In this document: in pieces, positions 7,537 to 14,584 of the stretch
Position numbering within the stretch: the first letter of the stretch is position 1
Layout: the number at the start of each line of letters is the position of its first letter
Assembly: GCA_018985235.1 (NCBI GenBank)
Contig: JADGIG010000165.1
Span: 1-14,584, forward strand
Reading direction: 5' to 3'
Length of the DNA: 14,584 bases
DNA from: Sanchytrium tribonematis
Lineage: Eukaryota > Sanchytriomycota > Sanchytriomycetes > Sanchytriales > Sanchytriaceae
Translations under genes and position numbers: made by a program
The notes under the pieces: generated by a model
The model's database searches: none
What the model saw: the letters and a program-made list of their open reading frames with translations, nothing else
What the model was told of the DNA's origin: nothing

Positions 7537-8911
7537 TTATAAATGCAATTCTTTTAGGTATTGGTATGATCTTAAGAAACTTTTTTCATAAAAATTAGGC
7601 ATGTGCTGTATCATATCTGAATCAAATTGAATATCCAAAAGTTCTCTTGGATCGACTTCTTGAAGAATCATATGTGGTTTGGGTTTTTTACAGGGCTTGT
7701 CTTTGTAAATTCTTTTTGTAGTAGAAATTTTAGAATGTTTGTGCATCCAAAAGACACGACCAGCAAGAAGCATCTAAATTAGCAAAAAGTACTTGAGGAA
7801 ATTTGTTTTCGATCGGCTTGTTCAACTCAGAAAATAACTGTTCTTGTGAGTATTCATCTTTATAATTATCAATTGTAGAAATGTTTTCTCTTAGCCTTAC
7901 CATTGCACTGTACGACATTCGAGACGCAAAATCGTGGTGATTTACTACACTTATTACATGAGTTAAGGACGGAAGCAAGCTTGCGGTAACTACTGGCGGG
8001 GCACCATATGTTATTGCGTTGAATTGATATCCTTCAATTTCATCTATACATAACTTAGACAGAATTGTGGCAACCGCACCTCCCATTGAATGCCCAAGAA
8101 AAGTTATTGATTTAGTATTAAATTGCAGAGCCCACTCTTTGATGTGATGCTTAATTTCCTCGAATATTATTACAGCGCTTTTATACATTCCTTCGTGTAC
8201 AAAACCACCATCCCAAGGGTGATAATTGCAGACGAAGTCTGTGACTGCATCATGAAAGCTCATTGTGCCTCTTACTACAATTACTATGCACTCTTTTATC
8301 TGGTCATAAATAACAAAATATGCAGGTTTAAAGGCTTTCACCTTTTCAGAATACATCAAAACGTGCGCTTTTGGTATTTGAAGATGTTCCCTTATAATTT
8401 TTTCGTTAGATTTGGGCCGAATGAAATCGACCAAATATGTGTTTCCATATCCGAATGTGTTCAAGCCTTTCCATCCATAAGAGCAAAGAACAATGTTAAA
8501 AAAATGAAAAACATGTTTCAATTCTTCTACCTTCACTATTGGATATTCATTATAATCTTTAGCACAATGATATTGATAGTCTTTCAAAATGCTCAATGCC
8601 TTGAAACTAGAGAGATAGCCAACATTCCATCCATGGGAATATTGTTTGAATAAATCTGATATTTGAGATTTCCAACCTTCTTGCTTGTCTGTTTTATGCC
8701 AAACAATAATCAATTTGTTTCCATTTTTTAGTTCGTATTCTGATTGTTCAGTTATATTTGATAGATCAATGCATTCATCGTTAATTTTCAATTTTTCAAA
8801 GAGGATGGTGTGATGGGTAATTTCGAATTCAGCTTCATCTGCATACACGTTTTTATGTGCTATTGAAAAATTTGCAGCAGATTTGGGAACTAGAGTAATA
8901 TGGATTCGCAT
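7537..8911 (-). CDS. class-3 (DAG-lipase-like) alpha/beta-hydrolase lipase, two exons
   Basis: Exon 1 is 8911-7793 and exon 2 is 7773-7537, joined in phase 0 over a 19-nt intron to give 451 residues. The first 75 residues look beta-rich and could be a small C2-like or regulatory domain, which is not certain. The lipase-3 core has IVIVVRGTMSFHDAVTDF, the nucleophile elbow GHSMGG (Ser about 275), TYGAPPVV, and VVNHHDFASRMS with the catalytic Asp (about 327). Exon 2 supplies AGRVFWMHKH and the segment SDMIQHMPNFYEKS with the probable catalytic His (about 430). Without splicing the protein would lack this His. No signal peptide or membrane segment is visible, so it is probably a cytosolic or peripheral mono/diacylglycerol lipase. 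Confidence 0.9.
7774..7792 (-). other. 19-nt spliceosomal-type intron in class-3 lipase gene (phase 0)
   Basis: Minus-strand sequence GTACTTTTTGCTAATTTAG. Joining CCT CAA to ATG CTT CTT gives NKFPQMLLAGRVFWM, the expected lead into the catalytic-His region. Retention adds about 20 unrelated residues and then a TAA. CTAAT before the acceptor is the best classical branch-point-like motif of the set. Borders are inferred from protein continuity. Confidence 0.92.
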
Positions 8912-9227
8912 TTGTGTAAGGAGGACTAGATCACAATATCCGGGGGCTTTGTTGTTTAAAAGTGATTGGTTGGGTCACCTCGTTCTCCGCCGATTTGATC
9001 CCTTGTCAACACCTCAAAATACTGCTGTGCCTAAACATAAAGATTACAATTTTCATAATAATCTTCACCTATTTTAGAAAATAATTTAATTTTTTTTGTG
9101 AGCCTTTGGTACTCCAGTTTGGATTTTTTCTATGACTAGATTTCTGAGATAATTGAACACTTTTCAATAAGCTATTTTTGTGCCATAGTCTTCTGGAGTT
9201 AATGCTGAAACAGTCCGTATAGCGTTT
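8912..9227. promoter_or_regulatory. 316-bp divergent intergenic region between the lipase and DHHC genes
   Basis: The region separates two divergent start codons and contains no gene I can support. It holds a T-rich tract around 9087-9098 and a 7-bp inverted pair, ACTCCAG at 9111-9117 with CTGGAGT at 9193-9199, separated by about 75 bp. A TGAAACA, identical to the Ste12 pheromone-response element core, lies at 9206-9212, 16 bp before the DHHC start. An ORF over 8883-9077 has no recognisable features and is read as chance. No tRNA cloverleaf was found. Confidence 0.5.
9206..9212 (+). promoter_or_regulatory. TGAAACA, Ste12-type response element core upstream of DHHC gene
   Basis: Exact TGAAACA 16 bp before the start codon at 9228. 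This heptamer is the yeast Ste12 pheromone-response element, and STE12 is in this window. A 7-mer occurs by chance, so function is only suggested. Confidence 0.3.
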
Positions 9228-10069
9228 ATGGCGATTAGATTATTTGGAAGAGGGGACTCTCCAAAGTTACTGATTGTAGCCATCATTTTAAAATTTGGAT
9301 TCGGTTTAGTGCATTACATATTGACCGGTCCACTTTTATGGAGAATTCATCCTACTCTAGTTATTATACCTCTTTATTTTTATTTTGTGTCATTTGCGAG
9401 TCTCTTTCATGCGGCCAATATGGATCCAGGTGTTTTGCCAAAATATATTGAACAAAGAACAACTTGTCCCCCGGGCCTTGACTCTGACTCCATGGAACTG
9501 GGTGATCGGAATTTTTATCCATACATGCCAAAGGATTCTACAGATATCAAATTTGTAGAAAGTAGAGGAAAAGAAATAGAAATTAAATACTGTGTTAGTT
9601 GTGAGTTATATAGACCACATAGAGCTGCTCACGACTCATCCTCCGATGAATGCGTGCTAAGATTCGATCATTTTTGTATTTGGCTGAATAATTCAATAGG
9701 AGAAAGAAATTATGTTTTTTTCTTCTGGTTTGTTATTTTGACTTGGTTACAGTTATTATACGTTTTGATCACAAATTTATATCTAGTTTTCGAATCAAAA
9801 CCATTTTCTGCTGACACCATTTTCAGAAATAGACCAACATCAGTTGCATTAGCAATCGCCATGTTTTTCCTTTTATTTGCCTTAACTGGCCTTACCCTTT
9901 TACATTGTTATCTTGTTTCGTTTTAATTAATTAATATAGGAATGACCTCACAACCAGGGAGCATCTGAAAAACATGAGTCGGGACGAGGTTCAACCACAC
10001 AGATCGAGCAACATATTTGCCAACATCCGTTCAGTTTTGTGTACACCAAAACCTCCAACATGTCTTTGA
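9228..10069 (+). CDS. DHHC-family protein S-acyltransferase (DHFC variant), two exons
   Basis: Exon 1 is 9228-9919 and exon 2 is 9940-10069, joined in phase 2 over a 20-nt intron, 273 residues. Two membrane segments lie near residues 13-34 and 42-62, then the cysteine-rich domain (about 120-162), then two more near 163-186 and 205-229. The core reads YCVSCELYRPHRAAH, then ECVLRFDHFCIWLNNSIGERNY: catalytic Asp147, His148 and Cys150 are kept but the second His of DHHC is Phe149. Splicing yields YLVSNDLTTREHLKN, the TTxE motif typical of the family, and a tail (SSNIFANIRSVLCTPKPPT) like the C-terminus of Erf2/ZDHHC9-type enzymes. The expected role is palmitoylation of Ras-like or other proteins in the ER/Golgi. 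Several zinc ligands are missing. Stop is TGA. Confidence 0.9.
9920..9939 (+). other. 20-nt spliceosomal-type intron in DHHC gene (phase 2)
   Basis: Sequence GTTTTAATTAATTAATATAG. Joining TC at 9918-9919 to G at 9940 restores a Ser codon and the NDLTTREHLK continuation. An alternative GT at 9915 leaves the downstream frame wrong. Retention meets a TAA inside the intron (9924-9926). The end TTAATATAG fits the shared acceptor block. Confidence 0.92.
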
Positions 10070-10101
10070 GCTAATCCAATAAAAAGTTATTTTTTGCAAC
10101 A

Positions 10102-10846
10102 ATGGGGAACAATACTTCGTCCGAGGAAACTCAAATATATCCACTTGAAATTCCAAAATCAATCCGTATGATATTAATGGGACCACCAGGTGCTGGAAAA
10201 GGAACTCAAAGTCCAAATTTGACAAGTACATGGCCAATATGTCACTTAGCAACTGGAGATATGCTCAGGAAAATAATCAATCCCGCGGATGGAAAAATCT
10301 CAGAATTGGGCCGCCAAATTAAAGATACAATAGCTCGAGGTGATTTTGTTAAAGATGAGCTTGTAATCAAATTAATTGAAAATGAATTAAAAACTCCTGC
10401 TTGTAAGGAAGGTTTCGTTCTTGATGGTTTCCCTAGAACTCGGGCTCAAGCTGAGGCCTTGGATAGTATGCTTAAGCATATGAATTTGGAACTCAACAAA
10501 GTTGTACAACTTGATATTGCCGATCCTGTTTTAATAAGACGAATTACTGGTCGACTTATTCATAAGTCATCTGGTAGAGTTTATCATAAGTATCCTGGAT
10601 TAATATAGAGATTTCAACCCCCCTAAAGTTCAAATGAAGGATGATATAACTGGTGAACCTTTGTACCAAAGAGACGACGATAAAGAGGACGTCTTAGTTA
10701 AACGGCTTGCTAAGTTTAGAGAAGTGACAATGGAAGTTGGTGATTACTACAAGAAACAAAACAAATTGACTGTTATCAATGCTGACCAATCTGCCAAATC
10801 TGTATGGTGGGATCTTCTTGGTGTACTTTCTGGAAATAAATCTTAG
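10102..10846 (+). CDS. ADK1: adenylate kinase (Adk1/AK2 type), two exons, possible N-myristoylation signal
   Basis: Exon 1 is 10102-10589 and exon 2 is 10609-10846, joined in phase 2 over a 19-nt intron to give 241 residues, the long-lid form. The enzyme interconverts ATP + AMP and 2 ADP. Motifs in order: P-loop GPPGAGKGT (27-35), HLATGDMLR for AMP binding, GFVLDGFPRTRAQAEALD, and the lid [24 protein letters not shown], which the intron splits, followed by KDDITGEPLYQRDDD and the C-terminal helix. The N-terminus MGNNTSSEE precedes the usual start of the fold by about 20 residues and fits the MGxxxS N-myristoylation pattern, suggesting membrane attachment of this isoform. The ATG is 32 bp after the DHHC stop. 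The 3' end converges on RHO1 with a 46-bp gap. Confidence 0.94.
10590..10608 (+). other. 19-nt spliceosomal-type intron in adenylate kinase gene (phase 2)
   Basis: Sequence GTATCCTGGATTAATATAG. Joining AA at 10588-10589 to A at 10609 gives [10 protein letters not shown], matching the highly conserved adenylate kinase lid. If retained, the intron's own terminal TAG is the in-frame stop. The end TTAATATAG is identical to that of the DHHC intron. Confidence 0.95.
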
Positions 10847-10892
10847 ATTGTTCAGGTATGATACGACAAATGCAGATGATAACTTTATTGAA

Positions 10893-11506
10893 TTAAACAA
10901 TTGCACATTTTTTGTTCTTCTTAGTTTTTGCCAACAAAGCAGCACGAGTTGCGAATTCAAATACTTCTTTGACACCTTCGTTTTTTTTCGCACTGCATTC
11001 TAGGTATTTATACGCTCCAATTTTGTTTGCAATGTTTTGACCCTAAATTAATCAAGATAACCTGTTCGCTGCTTACTGCTTTTTGATTCATTTTTGAAAG
11101 TTCTTCTGTGACTTTTGGATCATCTCTTAAATCTTTTTTGCAACCGATCAAAAGAAGTGGTAGTCCCGCGCAAAAATGAAGAACTTCGCTGATCCATTTT
11201 TCTTGAACATTTTCCAAACTGTCTGGACTGGCGATACTAAAGCATATTAAGATAACATGACTATCAGGATAGCTTAGCGGTCTCAATCTGTCATAATCTT
11301 CTTGCCCAGCGGTATCCCAAAGAGCGAGCTCTACACGTTTACCATCAACTTCGACATCAGCGACATAATTTTCGAAAACCGTTGGGACATAAACCTCTGG
11401 AAATGTTCCCTTACTGAACACGATTAATAAACAAGTCTTTCCGCAAGCACCATCACCTACTATAACAAGTTTTCCTAAATCAATAAAAAATACTTCGAAT
11501 ATCCAT
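10893..11506 (-). CDS. RHO1: Rho1-type small GTPase, three exons
   Basis: Exon 1 is 11506-11494 (13 nt, encoding MDIR plus one base), exon 2 is 11474-11062 and exon 3 is 11042-10893. Two 19-nt introns separate them, giving 191 residues. Nucleotide-binding motifs: P-loop GDGACGKT, effector loop [27 protein letters not shown], the Rho insert region after [10 protein letters not shown], and ECSAK. The tail [11 protein letters not shown] has a polybasic stretch and a CAAX box for prenylation. The core is close to Rho1/RhoA, which activates glucan synthase, protein kinase C and actin organisation at the plasma membrane in fungi. The mini-exon start is the only ATG in frame with [10 protein letters not shown] nearby. 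Both the P-loop lead-in and the CAAX anchor depend on splicing. Confidence 0.95.
11043..11061 (-). other. 19-nt spliceosomal-type intron 2 of RHO1 (phase 0)
   Basis: Minus-strand sequence GTTATCTTGATTAATTTAG. Removal joins AVSSEQ to [19 protein letters not shown], the normal G4-G5 region of Rho proteins. Retention gives a changed frame that terminates in exon 3 and loses the CAAX anchor. Confidence 0.95.
11475..11493 (-). other. 19-nt spliceosomal-type intron 1 of RHO1 (phase 1)
   Basis: Minus-strand sequence GTATTTTTTATTGATTTAG. Removal joins ATGGATATTCGAA to GAAAACTTGTT, giving [13 protein letters not shown], the standard Rho N-terminus. Retention meets an in-frame TGA inside the intron after eight codons. 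It leaves a 13-nt coding part in exon 1. Confidence 0.93.
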
Positions 11507-11865
11507 GTGAGACACCGTTAGAGATATGACCCAGAAATTTTTCGAGTCCTCGTGAATTGCCTGATTCAAGAATTTTAATCAGTAGTCACATCATAATATT
11601 AGAAACGCTAAATCCCTGTATATTTGTAAGATTTTTTTGATTTAGAAAAATCAAAAGCATTACGATTAAAAAAAAGATTTCCAAATGTTCGTTGTAATTC
11701 GAAATTGATTTATAATTTGATCCGCAAGTTTTATTTTGATAATTTCGCTTTAATGTGTAAATAAAAATACGACTTAATCTGAGAAGGGATCTCCGTTACG
11801 GAATATTGCAACAAATTGTTTTCACGTGTTCTTAAATTCGGTTAAAGTATAACTTTAAACTTTCC
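11507..11865. promoter_or_regulatory. 359-bp divergent intergenic region between RHO1 and the small basic protein gene
   Basis: No gene, tRNA or rRNA was found. The region is AT-rich. It contains a perfect 9-bp inverted repeat with a 4-base loop (arms TTTTGATTT at 11635-11643 and AAATCAAAA at 11648-11656) and a CACGTG palindrome at 11823-11828. It must contain promoters for both flanking genes. A TTCGAGTCC near 11531 resembles a tRNA T-loop but has no matching stem. Confidence 0.5.
11823..11828. promoter_or_regulatory. CACGTG E-box palindrome
   Basis: CACGTG sits 37 bp before the ATG at 11866. In fungi this core is bound by bHLH factors such as Cbf1. Only the sequence match is seen; a 6-bp site can occur by chance. 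Confidence 0.35.
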
Positions 11866-12144
11866 ATGTCTTCAAGCAACTTCAGCAAAGCTTTTTTACA
11901 CGCTATTAACATTTATCCAACATTTAAAATCAGCGGTGATGACAAAAAAGTTACAATTACAATTCCTTCATCTTCTAAGAAGCCCTATATTACAACAATT
12001 AAAGGCAGTTATGGTAATGTGCAACACAAAGTTGCTGCGGTTCTTCAATCACACAACAAAGATCTTAAGGGTGTTCGTGCTGTTGCCGCTTTATATAAGA
12101 AAAGAAAAGGAAGCAAAATTCCTAAAAGAAAAGTCAGAAATTAA
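11866..12144 (+). CDS. small basic protein of unknown family
   Basis: A 92-residue ORF from the ATG at 11866 to TAA at 12142-12144, with AATAAA at 12150-12155 just after the stop. It begins MSSSNFSKAFLHAINIYP, has an alternating hydrophobic stretch (TFKISGDDKKVTITIP and YITTIKGSYGN) suggesting beta strands, then a probable helix (VQHKVAAVLQSH), and ends in a strongly basic tail, LYKKRKGSKIPKRKVRN. The small beta-alpha fold with a basic tail suggests an RNA- or nucleic-acid-binding protein. I compared it with SRP9, SRP14, Srp21, Rpl22, Rpl38 and Sui1 from memory and found no convincing match. Position between large promoter regions, with its own poly(A)-like signal, supports a real gene. Confidence 0.65.
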   Translation: MSSSNFSKAFLHAINIYPTFKISGDDKKVTITIPSSSKKPYITTIKGSYGNVQHKVAAVLQSHNKDLKGVRAVAALYKKRKGSKIPKRKVRN

Positions 12145-12229
12145 TTACCAATAAAACCTGTTTCTTTTACTTAAGTTGTCCTAAAAAACCTGAATAATTT
12201 TGCCTAAATCAATAAGATTTCCAGCTTGA

Positions 12230-13621
<1,392 letters not shown>

Positions 13622-13678
13622 ATTTTTATGTATTGAATTTGACTAATTTTTTCGTAGTTTCATGCAGAAACGTGAATT

Positions 13679-13685
13679 TGAAACA
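13679..13685 (+). promoter_or_regulatory. TGAAACA, Ste12-type response element core upstream of ORF 13735
   Basis: Exact TGAAACA 49 bp before the ATG at 13735, in the 113-bp spacer after STE12. Only the sequence match supports it. Confidence 0.3.
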
Positions 13686-13734
13686 TTACTAAAAAATCGA
13701 ATCTGACCAATCAAATAGCTATAATTTATCAATC

Positions 13735-14055
13735 ATGCCATATCTAAAGCCCCTTCATACAATTTTAGACATTTTGGGCGATATAAAGGAGAGCATGGCC
13801 CTAAATACAAAAATGAGCTTAGAAATACAATCAATCCATAGAGTCATAAATGCATCTAAAATTAAATCTGTACAACCCTGTAGCTTGCACAAAACTGTGA
13901 TGCTTAGACAACTTTTAGGAAAAGTGTACCAAGAATACCCTTTAACATTTAACTTGGCTGTAGCTCCTGATATGAGCCAAGCTCAGATAATTTCAATAAT
14001 CAACACACACCCAGGCGCTGTCAATGAGCTTAAGCTGTACCAAATACATGTTTGA
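13735..14055 (+). CDS. small unknown protein (106 aa)
   Basis: The ORF runs from the ATG at 13735 to TGA at 14053-14055. It starts MPYLKPLHTILDILGDIKES, is predicted to be mostly helical in the first 45 residues, and has one hydrophobic block (YPLTFNLAVAPD) near the middle. No cysteine-rich motif, signal peptide or transmembrane helix is clear. I do not recognise it. It lies on the same strand as STE12 in a gap otherwise long for this genome, which supports a real gene. It could be one exon of a longer spliced gene, but I found no adjoining 19-20 nt intron with the local acceptor pattern. Confidence 0.5.
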   Translation: MPYLKPLHTILDILGDIKESMALNTKMSLEIQSIHRVINASKIKSVQPCSLHKTVMLRQLLGKVYQEYPLTFNLAVAPDMSQAQIISIINTHPGAVNELKLYQIHV

Positions 14056-14144
14056 ATAAAAATTTCAATTACGAATACAAATTTGCACAACAGACTTTTG
14101 TGTCAACTTGTAAATAGAGATAATGGCGATGTGATATTGTCCAA

Positions 14145-14390
14145 ATGCTGTTTGTTTGTAGTGTGTTTCCATTACCAATGGGGTCTTTCTTCAATAATTT
14201 ATTCCCAGGTTTTATCAACATTATGACGTTGTACCATCCAATATCAAGTCTCAGCACATACGCATCGAATGGAGGTTTTCATCCAAAGGCAGCAATCACC
14301 GCTAAATCTCTGACTCGCAATGTCGCTTCACAGAACAACTTTAATGGAACACAATCCAATTTGACTCAAGCAGCCCCCTTAGCAAAATAA
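14145..14390 (+). CDS. doubtful small ORF (81 aa) abutting the next start codon
   Basis: The ORF begins at the ATG at 14145 (alternative ATG at 14178, MGSFFNNLFPG) and stops with TAA at 14388-14390. The next gene's ATG at 14391 follows immediately and in the same frame (TAAATG). The N-terminal part is hydrophobic; the rest is Asn-, Ser- and Ala-rich (KSLTRNVASQNNFNGTQSNLTQAAPLAK). No family recognised. It may be a small protein, an upstream ORF in the leader of the transporter, or an exon of something else. Without homologues or transcripts I would not rely on it. Confidence 0.3.
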   Translation: MLFVCSVFPLPMGSFFNNLFPGFINIMTLYHPISSLSTYASNGGFHPKAAITAKSLTRNVASQNNFNGTQSNLTQAAPLAK

Positions 14391-14584
14391 ATGTCCGTTT
14401 CAAAGGAGTTGATGTGGGCTTTCATCCCATTGTTCGTAATTTACATTGCATTGGGATTTCGGTTTTTTACCAATTACGCAATAAGATTTATTGGCATTCC
14501 ACCTCAGCAAGCACAATATTTGAGCAGCTTAATTAAGGTAACTTGGACAATTAAAATTCTGTTTGGGTACTTCATCGATAAGTT
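14391..14584 (+). CDS. probable folate/biopterin (BT1/FBT)-type MFS transporter, 5' part, cut by window end
   Basis: The ORF starts at the ATG at 14391 and is open to the window edge (64 complete codons). It encodes MSVSKELMWAFIPLFVIYIA, a first hydrophobic segment, then FRFFTNYAIRFIGIPPQQAQYLSSLIKVTWTIKILFGYFIDK. The pattern of a loop with PxQxQ, then a W-T-I-K-x-L-x-G-x-x-x-D segment, resembles the TM1-TM2 region of FBT/BT1 family transporters (PWTIKPLxGxxSD). Only the first two membrane segments are present, so the assignment is moderate; another major-facilitator member is possible. Confidence 0.55.
   Translation, partial: MSVSKELMWAFIPLFVIYIALGFRFFTNYAIRFIGIPPQQAQYLSSLIKVTWTIKILFGYFIDK

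Noticed and set aside
8123-8653. 176-codon plus-strand ORF
   Set aside because: It lies wholly antisense to the conserved class-3 lipase core and has no recognisable motif; a shadow ORF.
8883-9077. 64-codon ORF in the lipase-DHHC spacer
   Set aside because: It overlaps the lipase start antisense and shows no conserved features.
10102-10846. Adenylate kinase as a frameshifted pseudogene or sequencing error
   Set aside because: The break is exactly a 19-nt GT-TAG segment whose removal gives YHKDFNPPK; five other genes show the same structure.
10694-11003. ORFs on both strands across the adenylate kinase-RHO1 junction
   Set aside because: They are fully explained as shadows of adenylate kinase exon 2 and RHO1 exon 3.
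11521-11600. Possible tRNA (TTCGAGTCC T-loop-like string)
   Set aside because: No complementary T stem, anticodon arm or acceptor stem can be formed around it.
14110-14127. 18-nt GT...AAATAG candidate intron before the 81-aa ORF
   Set aside because: Acceptor block TGTAAATAG departs from the pattern and no conserved protein is restored by removing it.

Overview
The window reads as nuclear DNA from a compact, AT-rich eukaryote of the fungal lineage. The strongest taxonomic clue is a Ste12/SteA-type factor (STE DNA-binding domain plus two C-terminal C2H2 fingers), a family I know only from fungi. A SAGA-type Spt8, a Rho1 GTPase and a Yea4/SLC35B4-type UDP-GlcNAc transporter fit this. TAA, TAG and TGA all end genes, so the code looks standard. 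I cannot name the genus; a deep-branching fungus or fungal relative is a guess. I see no bacterial operon signals, mobile elements, CRISPR, rRNA or tRNA.

Layout. Plus strand 1-2331: 3' part of an OSGIN-like flavoprotein, SPT8, and a small unknown protein. Minus strand 6616-2346: a Yea4/SLC35B4-like nucleotide-sugar transporter, an unknown protein with two C2HC clusters and a coiled coil, and a patatin-type TAG lipase. Plus 6805-7530: an ALKBH8-like AlkB dioxygenase, ending 6 bp from the stop of a minus-strand class-3 lipase (8911-7537). Plus 9228-10846: a DHHC-type S-acyltransferase with an altered zinc domain, then adenylate kinase. Minus 11506-10893: RHO1. Plus 11866-14584: a small basic protein, STE12, two small unknown or doubtful ORFs, and the 5' end of a probable folate/biopterin-type transporter. 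Same-strand gaps are mostly 14-35 bp and convergent gaps 6-46 bp.

The main discovery is a set of six ultra-short spliceosomal-type introns, five of 19 nt and one of 20 nt, in the patatin lipase, class-3 lipase, DHHC enzyme, adenylate kinase and RHO1 (two). Removing each restores a continuous family-typical protein: the lipase His, the Rho CAAX tail, the adenylate kinase lid, the DHHC TTRE segment and the patatin C-terminus. All six begin with GT and end in a nine-base block fitting YTNATWTAG, which looks like a branch-point motif fused to the 3' splice site. None is a multiple of three, and retention of any one gives a premature stop.

Functional themes are storage-lipid turnover (patatin and class-3 lipases), cell-wall and signalling functions (Rho1, UDP-GlcNAc transport, Ste12), and housekeeping (adenylate kinase, Spt8, a possible tRNA-modifying AlkB). 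Nothing shows that these genes form one pathway; the shared novelty is in RNA processing and genome compaction.
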